DNA of 64,000 nucleotides from Clytia hemisphaerica (GCA_902728285.1 CACVBU010001294.1:372001-436000); one strand, 5' to 3'; shown: positions 11,383 through 22,600, counted from the stretch's first letter. The notes: generated from the letters alone by a model not told the origin. Numbers and translations: made by a program.

Positions 11383-11807
11383 AACGATCATACTTTAGGT
11401 TACTTTCTTTCTATCTATTTATGTTTTCTTTTTCGACATGCTTTTGAATGAATTGTTATTGTTTATTTCAAAATCATATTCTTATATAATGGACCATGTC
11501 GTTAAATAATGAGCAATGGGGAAATGCTTAGTCTGTGCTTATGAACTTTGGGAGCATGTCGTTCAAAGAATGTGCAACCGGTAATTTCTTTCTTAGTTTG
11601 TGTCTATTATTTATAAGCGAATTTCAATGGAAGCTTTGTTTACATGAGGGATGCCGTGAAAGTGAAGAAACTTTGTTGACTTGGATTGAGTTTTGGACAT
11701 GTATTTGCACGAATAGATATCGTTTTTCATGTCATGGGAGATTGTTCGGTTTATCGGCATTTTCATTATCTGGTCTTCTTATTTTGTCATACCGTTTTCA
11801 TGAAATT

Positions 11808-11841
11808 GACGTCATTTAATGGACTGATTGACGTCAAATAA
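11808..11841 (+). repeat. GACGTC punctuation hairpin A5
   Basis: Perfect arms GACGTCA and TGACGTC with a 14-nt loop, then AAATAAA. Copy B partner: 47892-47924. Confidence 0.75.
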
Positions 11842-12389
11842 AAAAAATTGCATACTAGAAAGTTAAATAAGTGCAGAACGTTGTGTCGATCACATGACAT
11901 GAAAACAGAGAAAAGTAATATTGAAATCATTTGTCTTGTCTTGTTTTGTGAGTATGAACTGAAAAGTAGGGTGATTTCAAATCAGCCAGTTTGTTTTCAT
12001 TTATACACAAAAGACGAGTCGGTCGGAATACCTGAATGATATTCTGTGTAGACAACAACATTCTTGTATACTGTGGGAATGATCATAAAGTTAGATAATT
12101 TTTCAATTATCTGCCCTAGTTCAATTAGCTGGTAAGATTATTTGGTTCTCAAAAGTATTTGAACGTTTCATCCATAGCTTGTTAGACAGGTTTAAGTAAA
12201 GGAAAATATTCGAATTCGATGGTGAGATGATTTGAAAGTCAAAAATATTTTAAAAAACTGCATTTCATTCATTATATTTTAATATTTTGCCGTGCGAGAA
12301 TAATAAAAAGGACAATGCTTAAAAATTAATATGAACTTTAAATTCATCAGTTACTTGAAATATATGTTAAAAATATAAAATTTCTTTTA

Positions 12390-13560
12390 TAGCTTCTCTT
12401 GTGAGTGTGATTAAAAAGTGTGATATTTTCAAACTATAGGCATGATCTTGATTGCACTCACAAGTTACAAAGCGGATTAGGAAAAATTTCAGATAGCAAA
12501 ATGGAAAGCCAAGCAAAATAAACTTAGAATTTCTTTTATAGCTTCTCTTGTGAGTGTGTTCAAAACGTGCGATACTTTAGAATTATTGGCATGATTTTAA
12601 TAGCACTCACAAATTATAAGCAGATTAGGAAAAGAACTTCAGATGGCAAAAAGGAAAGCCTAGCAGAAGAAACTTGAAATTTCTTTTGCAGCTTCTCTTG
12701 TGAGTGTGATTAAAACGTGCGATACTTTAGAATTATTGGCATAATTTTAATTGCACTCACAAGTTACAAAGCGGATTAGGAAAAATTCAGATGGCAAAAA
12801 GGAAAGCCAAGCAAAATAAACTTAGAATTTCTTTTATAGCTTCTCTTGTGAGTGTGTTCAAAACGTGCGATAGTTTAGAATTATTGGCATGATTTTAATA
12901 GCACTCACAAGTTACAAAGCGCATTAGGAAAAATTTCAGATAGCAAAATGGAAAGCCAAGCAAAATAAACTTAAAATTTCTTTTATAGCTTCTCTTGTGA
13001 GTGTGTTCAAAACGTGCGATACTTTAGAATTATTGGCATGACTTTTAATAGCACTCACAAGTTATAAGCGCATTAGGAAAAATTTCAGATAGCAAAATGG
13101 AAAGCCAAGCAAAATGAACTTAAAATTTCTTTTATAGCTTCTCTTGTGAGTGTGTTCAAAACGTGCGATACTTTAGAATTATGGGCATGATTTTAATAGC
13201 ACTCACAAGTTATAAGCGGATTAGGAAAAATTTCAGATATCAAAATGGAAAGCCTAGCAGAAGAAACTTGAAATTTCTTTTGTAGCTTCTCTTGTGAGTG
13301 TGTTCAAAACTTGCGATACTTTAGAATTATTGGCATGATTTTAATAGCACCCACAAGTTATAAGCAGATTAGAAAAAATTTCAGATATCAAAATGGAAAG
13401 CCTAGCAGACGAAACTTGAAATTTCTTTTGTAGCTTCTCTTGTGGGTGTGTTCAAAACGTGCGATACTTTAGAATTATTGGCATGATTTTAATAGCACTC
13501 GCAAGTTATAAGCGGATTAGGAAAAGAATTTCAGTTGGCAAAATCGAGAGTTCAAAGCAG
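12390..13560 (+). repeat. Hairpin array III, copy A (eight units, about 148 bp)
   Basis: Units start near 12393, 12541, 12691, 12838, 12988, 13138, 13286 and 13434. The stem-loop has 5' arm CTTGTGAGTGTGTTCAAAA and 3' arm TTTTAATAGCACTCACAAG around a loop with ATACTTTAGAATTATTGG. Spacers contain GATTAGGAAAAATTTCAGA and GAAAGCCTAGCAG. Units with 5' GATTAAAA carry 3' TTGCACTC, whereas units with 5' GTTCAAAA carry 3' ATAGCACTC. Copy B carries the same family at 48410-50740 (interrupted by two insertions) and again at 57430-57960. Confidence 0.8.
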
Positions 13561-13648
13561 AAGGAACTTGACATTTTAAGCAAACTTTGATATTCAACAT
13601 TCATTTCAAAATGTATAGTTGATACTTGTAAGGTCTTTGTTTATTGAC

Positions 13649-14219
13649 CAGGGGGGGGGGTCGGTACTAAAATCTCAGACATACATGAGTACTAAAAGGA
13701 TTTTCGCTAATTTTTGACATACCCCCACCTATTTTTTCGAAAATGTTATTTTAGTACACATGTACTAAAATTATTTTGAACAATTTAACATAGATACCAC
13801 CCATTTTTTGCCCTTTTACGGCTTTAAATTTACCAAAATGGGGTCATTGTTACAAACCTAGTCGAATTTAGTGCATCAATCTGCAAAATAATATAATTTT
13901 ATTACTAAACTGTGCTGAACTGTACATAAAAATATTTTCAAAAAATATTTAAAAATTTGGAAAAGTTCTGAAAGATTTCTGCAGATTTTTTTGAAAATTC
14001 CTGAAAAAAAAAATCAAATTTTTTCCAAAATTGTTAAAAAAAAACTCCATTTTGGCTGATTTTAGAACAAAATACTAAGATTTTTCAAAAATTTCTTTAA
14101 GAGACCACCCTTTTTAGTATTTTAGTACACATGGTACTAAAATTATTTTTGAGCTTTTTTGCATACCACCACGTCACTAAATGTCATGATGTCTGAGATT
14201 TTAGTACCGACCCCCCCTG
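13649..14219. mobile_element. hAT-like inverted-repeat element, copy A only
   Basis: The 571-bp element starts CAGGGG and ends CCCCTG. Terminal repeats continue TCGGTACTAAAATCTCAGAC on the left with the reverse complement on the right. It is flanked by TATTGAC at 13642-13648 and 14220-14226. Copy B lacks it (near 50815). CAGGGG ends and a 7-8 bp duplication suggest the hAT superfamily, but no transposase is encoded. Subterminal TTTTAGTAC-type motifs recur (ACACATGTACTAAAAT). The small open frame at 14159-14347 is not a gene. Confidence 0.75.
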
Positions 14220-14279
14220 TATTGACGAGTAATTTGTGTTGTTTGTTACAGGCGTTTTTGTTCGCCTTCACCGTTATTT

Positions 14280-15085
14280 TTTGTACGATTTTATTGCTTA
14301 GTCTTGTGAGCACCTTGGAAAGTAGTTCATGTTTTCAAATCACGTGATAATTTCTTGTAGAGTGCTCATAAGGGAAGCAGAAAGCATCTTCTATGGTTGT
14401 AACAATTTATTGCTTTTGTCTTGTGAACACTTTTAAAAGTAGTTCATGTTTTCAAATCACACGATCCTTTCTTGTAGAGTGCTCATAAGGGAAGCAGAAA
14501 ACATCTTCTATGGTTGTAACAACGATTTTATTGCTTAGTCTTGTGAGCACCTTGGAAAGTAGTTCATGTTTTCAAATCACACGATCATTTCTTGTAGAGT
14601 GCTCATAAGGGAAGCAGAAAACATCTTCTATGGTTGTAACAATTTATTGCTTTTGTCTTGTGAGCACTTTGGAAACTAGTTCATGTTTTCAAATCACACG
14701 ATCATTTCTTGTAGAGTGCTCATAAGGGAAGCAGAAAACATCTTCTATGGTTGTAACAATTTATTGCTTTTGTCTTGTGAGCACCTTGGAAAGTAGTTCA
14801 TGTTTTCAAATCACACAATCCTTTCTTGTAGAGTGCTCATAAGGGAAGCAGAAAGCATATTCTATGGTTGTAACAATTTATTGCTTTTGTCTTGTGAGCA
14901 CTTTGGAAAGTAGTTCATGTTTTCATATCACACGATCCTTTCTTGTAGATGCTCATAAGGGAAGCAGAAAACATCTTCTATGGTTGTAACAATTTATTGC
15001 TTTTGTCTTGTGAGCACTTTGGAAAGTAGTTCATGTTTTCAAATCACACGATCCTTTCTCATAAGGGAAGCAGAAAGCACGATTT
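14280..15085 (+). repeat. Hairpin array IV, copy A (seven units, about 118 bp)
   Basis: Each unit has 5' arm CTTGTGAGCACTTTGGAAAG, a middle TTCATGTTTTCAAATCACAC, and 3' arm CTTGTAGAGTGCTCATAAGG. The basal 11 bp pair fully with one G-U wobble. The spacer has GAAGCAGAAAGCATCTTC and GGTTGTAAC. Copy B expanded this array to about 46 units (50880-56935). Confidence 0.8.
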
Positions 15086-15253
15086 TCCGACGTTTGACTT
15101 GTTCTCTTTGCTTATCGAAAATCTACGAGAGAGTAAAATGGGTACAATAAGGAGCAATTATGATGAGAGCTGATGTGAAAATATTTAGGCTACCTCGGAG
15201 ACTAGATAAATTGGCCGAAATATTCAAGTTGGTTGAGTTTCTCTAATAAAATT

Positions 15254-15282
15254 GACATCATTAGTAAAGTGACGTCAAATAA
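15254..15282 (+). repeat. GACGTC punctuation hairpin A6
   Basis: Arms GACATCA and TGACGTC (one A-C mismatch), then AAATAA. It is followed by CAGTCAAGCATACAAACAG, similar to the leader after hairpin A4. The copy B counterpart is lost; near 56965 a different palindrome (ATGTCGTT/AACGACAT) occupies the region. Confidence 0.6.
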
Positions 15283-15509
15283 TTTTTTTTCTCGTTTTCT
15301 CCATTCCAATAACGTGCAAAATCCAGTCAAGCATACAAACAGATATAAAAGACAAATTGAACAATGCATTAATAGTCTTGCCTTGTGAGTATGATCAAAA
15401 TATACGGTGATTTCAGATCAGTTGGATGTTTAAATGTGCATACTGAAAAGGCGAGTCCACGTAACTAACTGAATTTTTTCACATACCTATATTTATATAC
15501 TATTTTAGT

Positions 15510-16190
15510 AGCTTTTACTGCCTTGAGTAGTTTGATATCTTTGTGCTGTTTCTTGTAAGCTTAACCTAAAAGGTAAAAATTCATATTGTTTGTTTGATTC
15601 TTATAGGTAGATGTAGGCTCTCTCAAATAACTGAATATTTCAGTACCTTTTTTTACTGCCTTGAGTAGTTTGATATCTTTGTGCTGTTTCTTGTAAGCTT
15701 AACCAAAAAGGTTCAAATTCATATCGTTTGTTTGATTCTTATAGGTAGAAGTAGGCTCTCTCAAATACCTGAATATTTCAGTACCTTTTACTGCCTTGAG
15801 TAGTTTGATATCTTTGAGCTGTTTCTTGTAAGCTTAACCAAAAAGGTTCAAATTCATATCGTTTGTTTGATTCTTATAGGTAGAAGTAGGCTCTCTCAAA
15901 TACCTGAATATTTCAGTACCTTTTACTGCCTTGAGTAGTTTGATATCTTTGAGCTGTTTCTTGTAAGCTTAACCAAAAAGGTTCAAATTCATATTGTTTG
16001 TTTGATTCTCATAGGTAGAAGTAGGCTCTCTCAAATACCTGAATATTTCAGTACCTTTTACTGCCTTGAGTAGTTTGATATCTTTGAGTTGTGTCTTGTA
16101 AGCTTAACCAAAAAGGTTCAAATTCATATTGTTTGTTTGATTCTTATAGGTAGAAGTAGGCTCTCTCAAATACCTGAATATTTTATTAGA
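15510..16190 (+). repeat. Array V (five units, about 131 bp), copy A only
   Basis: Units carry CTGCCTTGAGTAGTTTGATA, then TTTCTTGTAAGCTTAACC and TTCTTATAGGTAG. The arms CTTGTAAG and CTTATAGG pair only weakly, so the hairpin is poorer than in the other arrays. The array is absent from the corresponding place in copy B (about 57200-57250). Confidence 0.75.
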
Positions 16191-18020
16191 TTGTACTGTT
16201 TCGGTTAAAGTATACTACGAAAAATGTGCAAGAGTCGATAATACTACAAGTAGCTTTGATATACAGGCTATCATTTCAGCATGAATAGTTGATTTTGTTA
16301 GGTGTTGCTCGTAACAAACGATCAAGTTGCATGGGAAGAAAATTTTTCATCAAAATTGCCTCCGAATTTTAAAAAATACACAGCTTTAAGATTTCGAATC
16401 TAGTACAGTATGTACGGAGCTTCCGGGAAAACACAACAAGTTTGTGGTAAGTTTAACCTTAACATATTTTACTTGTGAGCTCATTGGTAGAAAGTTAATT
16501 TCTACGAAAAATTCCTTTTTTAGCTCGTCTTGTTAACAAAGATTTTGATTGGCTTTTTTAGTAGATTTGATATTTCGTCATGTGAGCATACAGTAATAAA
16601 AAAAACGATGATTCCAAATAACCTGAATATCAGCTAAAAATTGAAAATTATTTTGTAGCTTGTCTTGTGAGTGTGTTCAAAATGTGCGATACTTTCAAAC
16701 TCATGCCTATAGTTTGAAAGTATCGCACGTTTTGAACACACTCAAGCTACAAAAGAAATTTTAAGTTTCTTCTGCTAGGCTTTCGATTTTGCCATCTGAA
16801 TTTTTTCCTAATCCGCTTATAACTTGTGAGTGCAATCAAAATCATGCCAATAATTCTAAAGTATCGCACATTTCTGATCGCACTCACAAGTTAGAAAGCC
16901 GATCCGGAAAAGTTAGAATTTTTATAAAAGAAATCTGCCATGAGCAATTCTTAATAAGCAAGAAAATATTCTTTATCATGTTTTTACTTTGGCCCAGGTT
17001 TTTGGGCTCAAAATTCGATTTTTTGACGATTTTTCAATTCAAAATTTTATATGTAACTATGTTAGTTTCAACAAAAATTCGTTCGTAGCTTGTTCTGTGA
17101 GTGTCTTTAAGAAGATGCTATATTTTCGAACTATTGGCATGATTTTAATTGCACTCAGGGGTTTTAAAGTTGATTACGACGAAAATTCAGTTGGTTATTA
17201 TCGTAGAAACTTGTTCATAAACAAGATTTGATATTCAACTGTCATTTATAAAGAGTTGAGTTTGTTAAGTCTTGCTTCTTGACACGTCGTTTGGAAGGTA
17301 ATTCTCCATGGTTTTCTTATATTGAGAGCAATCTAAAGAAGGGGATATTTCTCATTACTAAATACAATGGGTGGTTCTCGGTATAGGTTCTTAAATTGTT
17401 TTACGAGTATTGTCCTCACCAAACATGATACTGTATCTAAGGAAAAGCTTCTGTCAGTTTGTCTTCTTGAAAACATGAATTCTTTGGCTGGAAAGTTTTC
17501 TTCAGGTACAACTTTTGTCTCGTTGAAAACAGGAAACTTAGCGAGTTTTCAATTCTCAAAGTAAAGAAACTTATAGGATCGACACTCGAGGAAAGAGTTA
17601 AGATTCGAACATCATACTTTGGTTTTGTTTTGTGAGCATTACTTATAGCAAAAGATAATACTCCATGCATGTGTTTGTCTGTAAGCAGGATCATAGATCT
17701 TTAACTTCAAGATGAAGGCTTTATTTTACATAATGCCGTGCTATTGCCTGTTTTGCGAGTGCAACTCAAAAAGAGCGGTATTTTCTTGATATGCGAAATA
17801 TTTCAGATGCACTCATAGAACAAGTAGTATTAGCTTGACGTATTTTAAAATAATGTTTTAATTCTAACATGTTAAATACATAGCCTTACTGTAGAGGTTA
17901 AATCTATAGAAGGAGGTTTCTTGTGTGTTCTTAAAATAAAATCTCTATCAAAAAAGCTTGGTACAACACCAACATTTGTTGGAAGCTTGTTTTGCGAGTT
18001 AAATTTGAAGAAAGCAATAT
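16191..18020. other. Intron 3 between arrays V and VI, with single hairpins
   Basis: Scattered stem-loops of the array III family occur here, including an inverted pair (see 16650-16895) and units near 17085 and 17750. About 1.2 kb (17335-18530) has no alignable counterpart in copy B. Open frames at 16789-17231, 17367-17694 and 17921-18166 show no domain or family. Confidence 0.45.
16650..16895. repeat. Inverted pair of array-III hairpins forming a larger palindrome
   Basis: A forward unit (CTTGTGAGTGTGTTCAAAA, then GCGATACTTTCAAAC) is followed after a few bases by its own reverse complement (GTTTGAAAGTATCGCAC, then TTTTGAACACACTCAAG). A third, reverse-oriented unit ends at about 16892 (GCACTCACAAGTT). 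This is the only clear reversal of orientation among the array-III hairpins in copy A. Confidence 0.75.
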
Positions 18021-18030
18021 TTTCGGAATA

Positions 18031-18499
18031 CCTTATCGGCCCTTTTTACGCCAGCCCTAATTTAACACCGGCCCTTTTTACGCCGGCCCTTATTACACCA
18101 CAGCCTAGTTTTGGGCTTACGCCAATTAGGGCCGTTAATAACGCCAAAATTGGTAAAAATGGCTAGTTATGCTTCAAATTAGTATATGACTAAAATTTAC
18201 ATCAAAATGTAATTTTCAGTAGTAAACTGTTGAAAATTCCATCGAAAATCAAATTTTTAAATATATTAAATATTTTATTGAAGTTTTAAATATGGAGTAA
18301 AACAATGGATAATTTTTGTCTTCGAATCATACCTAAAATCCTTTAAATTGAGAAATAATGATAAAAATTAACGCCGCTTTTAGGTCAAAATTGCAAAATC
18401 TTGGCCCTTTTTACGCCGGCCCTTTTAACACCTGCCCATATTACGCCATGAGCCCAAAAATAACGCCATTAAGGGCCGGTGTAAAAAGGGCCGATAAGG
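18031..18499. mobile_element. TA-target inverted-repeat element with GGCCCTTTTTACGCC motifs
   Basis: The 469-bp element has ends CCTTATCGGCCCTTTTTAC and GTAAAAAGGGCCGATAAGG, flanked by TA (18029-18030 and 18500-18501), as in Tc1/mariner-type elements. The interior carries about eight variants of GGCCCTTWTTACGCC or the related TTAACACC/TAACGCC near both ends. No transposase frame is present. The region is missing from copy B. Confidence 0.8.
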
Positions 18500-18689
18500 T
18501 AATTAGATTATTTTCTTCTTTTATTTGCTTGTTCGTATGTGTGTGAATTCTACCTGGTTAGTCAAGGAAAATCAACAGTATGGTAATAGACGTATTATCG
18601 GTAGGTATAAGGTTATTGCTTGTTTGTAAGAATGGTAGGAGATTTGGATTTCACTTTTTGAGGTGAGTGAAGAAATCTCTACATCATGC

Positions 18690-19975
18690 TTATTACCAAG
18701 TAGTGTTCAAACTATGTTATGGCATCATGTAGCTTCTAGTAATATTTTATGATTGCTTGTTCGCAAGCATGTTAGTGAATTCATTGGCTGTCACGTCAAG
18801 ATGGCAGCCTAAATGTCCAGAGCATGCTTATTACCAAGTAGTGTTCAAACTATGTTATGGTATCATGTAGCTTCTAGCTTTGTCAGTATCATTACATGCA
18901 TGTTAGTGAATTCATTGGCTGTCACTTCAAGACGGCAGCTAAATGTCCAGAGCATGCTTATTACCAAGTAGTGTTCAAACTATGTTATGGCATCATGTAG
19001 CTTCTAGCTTTGTCAGTATCATTACATGCATGTTAGTGAATTCATTGGCTGTCACTTCAAGACGGCAGCTAAATGTCCAGAGCATGCTTATTACCAAGTA
19101 GTGTTCAAACTATGTTATGGTATCATGTAGCTTCTAGCTTTGTCAGTACCTGCTCGTATAGCTTGTTTGTAAGCATGTTAGGAGATCTGACTGTCACTTT
19201 TAGACCGCAGCTAAATGTCCAGAACATGTTTATTACCAAGTAGTGTTCAAACTATGTTATGGTATCATATAGCTTCTAGCTTTGTCAGTATCATTACATG
19301 CATGTTAGTGAATTCATTGGCTGTCACTTTTAGATGGCAGTCTAAATGTCCAGAGCATGCTTATTACCAAGTAGTGTTCAAACTATGTTATGGCATCATG
19401 TAGCTTCTAGCTTTGTCAGTATCATTACATGCATGTTAGTGAATTCATTGGCTGTCACTTCAAGACGGCAGCTAAATGTCCAGAGCATGCTTATTACCAA
19501 GTAGTGTTCAAACTATGTTATGGTATCATGTAGCTTCTAGTAATATTTTATGATTGCTTGTTCGCAAGCATGTTAGTGAATTCATTGGCTGTCACGTCAA
19601 GATGGCAGCTAAATGTCCAGAACATGTTTATTACCAAGTAGTGTTCAAACTATGTTATGGTATCATATAGCTTCTAGCTTTGTCAGTATCTGCTCGTATA
19701 GCTTGTTTGTAAGCATGTTAGGAGATCTGACTGTCACTTTTAGACGGCAGCTAAATGTCCAGAGCATGCTTATTACCAAGTAGTGTTCAAACTATGTTAT
19801 GGCATCATGTAGCTTCTAGTAATATTTTATGATTGCTTGTTCGCAAGCATGTTAGTGAATTCATTGGCTGTCACGTCAAGATGGCAGCTAAATGTCCAGA
19901 ACATGTTTATTACCAAGTAGTGTTCAAACTATGTTATGGTATCATATAGCTTCTAGCTTTGTCAGTATCAGTTCA
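18690..19975 (+). repeat. Hairpin array VI, copy A (about ten units, about 133 bp)
   Basis: The constant word ACCAAGTAGTGTTCAAAC occurs about ten times between 18696 and 19920. Some units carry a stem-loop with 5' arm CTTGTTTGTAAGCATG and 3' arm CATGCTTATTACCAAG, with a longer imperfect pairing above it. Two unit variants alternate: one contains TAATATTTTATGATTGC, the other TCAGTATCATTACATGC. Copy B has about six units at 59070-59870. Confidence 0.8.
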
Positions 19976-20019
19976 TATTTGCTTGTGTGTGTACTGTGAT
20001 TCACTTGGCAAGTGATCGC

Positions 20020-20115
20020 GTCTTCACCCGGGTCAACCAATGCCATGTGAGGGGGATTGGGTACCATGCCCCGATAAAAGAGTGTCGGGAGATATGCGCG
20101 TGGTGTGATTAGATC
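20020..20115. repeat. GC-rich fragment closing array VI
   Basis: A 90-bp patch richer in GC than its surroundings (CACCCGGGTCAACCAATGCC through GATATGCGCGTGGTGTG). It is also present at 59868-59955 in copy B. It may be a remnant of a retroelement or SINE. I could not assign a family. Confidence 0.4.
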
Positions 20116-22600
20116 CAGTTTAACTATGGAATATTTTGTTAAATTTTAGTACCAGGTAGCTGGTTTTTGAGTACACTTGAAAAGGGCAATAAGAATTTTA
20201 GAATAATGGTGTATTTCAATTACACACATAAGACAAAGTGGGTAACTATCAAAACGTTAGAATATGTATCATGTAGCTTGTTTTGCGAGTGCAATTTATA
20301 AAGGGTGGTATTTTCAGAATAATTATCCAACTTAGTTGCACTCGTAGAACAAAAGTTTCTACAAGATTTCACAACATTTTAAAGGTACGTAATAGCTTAA
20401 GCGTACGACCTTTACCTGCTTAACAGGCGAATCGGCAGTATTGATATATGGACTATTGCTTTGAAAGTGAGCTGATAATATAACTTGTTTGTAAGCATGG
20501 TCAGGAGATTTGTCTTTCACTTTTTTGGGATGAATGATGAAATCTCGACACCATGCTTATCATCACATAGTGTTGAAAAATTCTATATTTGATATTTGAT
20601 ATTTATATTTTTTCAGTCAGTTCTAATGCCTGTTCTGCTAGTGCAATTCAATAAAGAGATATTTCAAGAACAACTTTCTACGAAAATTCTTTCTTGGCTT
20701 GTCTTGTGAGTGTGTTAAAAATATGCTATATTTTCAAACTATGGGTATGATTTTAATAGCACTCAGAAGTTACAAAGCGGACCGATAGAATGTTGAAAAC
20801 GTTTTGTAGAAGCTTGTTCATACAAGTAAGATTTGATATTCTTCTCTGCTCATTCACAGACAAGCGGGCTTTCATAAAATTTTTTTTTTTAATGGTTTTC
20901 TTGTAAATTTTTTCATAAATTTGTCGGCATTTCTTCCTTAAAATAACACGTTGACTATGAGAAGGGCCTTATTCATTAAACCTAACGACTTTATATGTAT
21001 ACGATTGACCCGTATTTGAAAGTTAGAATATCATTTATGTGAATAAATTTTACCCAGTAATCCTGTTTGAAGAGATTTATTACAGGTGACATTGAGCAGA
21101 ATTGTGCAGCAATGGCTTTTTTTAGTTAAGAGATTTGTTGTTTGCAAAATAAATAAATGACCTGGTGATGAGCAGTTAAGACTCGAAAAGCTTTGTTTGA
21201 ATAAAATCACATTTTTGTGTTATTTAGTAACATTAGCTTGGTAACATTTAAATTCCGAATCAGCACCCTCAAATTGACCAAAATCAATTCTAAACGCTTG
21301 GTCACGGACATTTTGAAAAAAAGTGAAACGTTTTGGTGGCACTGGCCATGGCCTATTTATTTTGAATCATAATTTAGTGGCTTGGAGAAAATAAAAGAAA
21401 GAAAAAAAATTTGTTGTTTGCTTCTGCTCAAATATACCAAGCACAATACACACTATTTTTACAAGAACAATCTTAAAAGAGAACATGATGTCGATTTAAG
21501 CTTTTCTTGAGTCAATATGTAAATAAGATAAATAAGCTTTTATTAAGAACATTTTAAGAGCATAATAAGCCCGGAATAAGCCTGAAAATAACAGCATAAA
21601 AACAGCCCATTCTCAGCCGTAGTAGATAAATAAATTCAATTTTAACGTCGGAAGACTTTTATTAAATTGGAAAACAATTCTTTGAAAATATTTTTACGAT
21701 TTCAATATGGTGAAGTTCAAAATGGAGTGGTAGGGTTTTGTAATGGTTGGGTTTAGATTGAGCATGATTTTCAGAGCTGAATAATCATGTTCATTGCAAA
21801 CACTTAAAACTCAAACTACACCCTTCAAAAAATCGATTGCCCTTTTCCAAGAATCGTATTGGATATTGTGTTCTCTCCTCTTCATCTCCAGAACACGCAA
21901 TCATGGACAAAAGACTTTTGCAATGTTTGCAAAATACTTCAATATCGATCAAAAACAAGTTCTGGGTGCTTTCCAAACCCATCCAAAGCTGTTCAAAGTC
22001 TTTGAAAGTCACCCACTGCAGTCTAACCACAAGGGCTAGATCAACTGGCTTACACCAGTATCAAAACGCTGATTTTTTGCTTGTGGTTCCCTTTTCAGAT
22101 ACATTGAAGAATCATTTTGCTCTATTTCTCATCATTTTTCACTGAAATTTCATTTGTCTACAACCTTTTGTCCAGAACACGGCAATATTCATCTTAACGT
22201 GATTTCAAAGAATAAAACTATTTTCTCGGTAAGAAAGTTTTAACTTCGGAATTATGTTCATATAAACATAACAAACACCACGAACTCTAAAACTGATAAC
22301 TAGAACTAAAAAACTATTCAAATGATAATATAGTGTGTCTTTCTGGACGTGATTTCCAGAGAAAACCTTTTTTTTTATAAAGAGCAATGTTTTTCTGAGT
22401 CATGTTTATTCATTCAGTCAAGGACCTTTAGAAACGATAAGTGGAATGGACAGTTCGTTCAAAAAAAATACATTCAGCTCAGAATATGTGTTTTTCTGGA
22501 CGTGATTTACAGAAAAAACCTTTTTTTTTATAAAGAGGAGATTTCTTGTGGGTCAAGTTCATTCAGATAACCAAGGACCTCAAGAAACCATAGGTGGAAT
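20116..22600. other. Intron 3 distal part, copy A
   Basis: Contains two more stem-loops near 20280-20350 (GTTTTGCGAGTGCAA with TTGCACTCGTAGAAC) and 20695-20770 (CTTGTGAGTGTG with AGCACTCAGAAG). A tandem two-copy 150-bp repeat lies at 22339-22640 (TTCTGGACGTGATTT units). Relative to copy B there are 284 extra bases between two AGAACACG words (21890-21897 and 22174-22181). The open frames at 21791-22145 lie across this indel and show no family. Confidence 0.5.

Noticed and set aside
10165-20000. CRISPR-like array
   Set aside because: The repeats have regular spacing, but spacers are as conserved as the repeats, there are no cas genes, and the context is a eukaryotic intron.
20020-20115. GC-rich patch as a tRNA or 5S rRNA gene
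   Set aside because: No A box/B box spacing, cloverleaf or 5S internal control region could be made from it.
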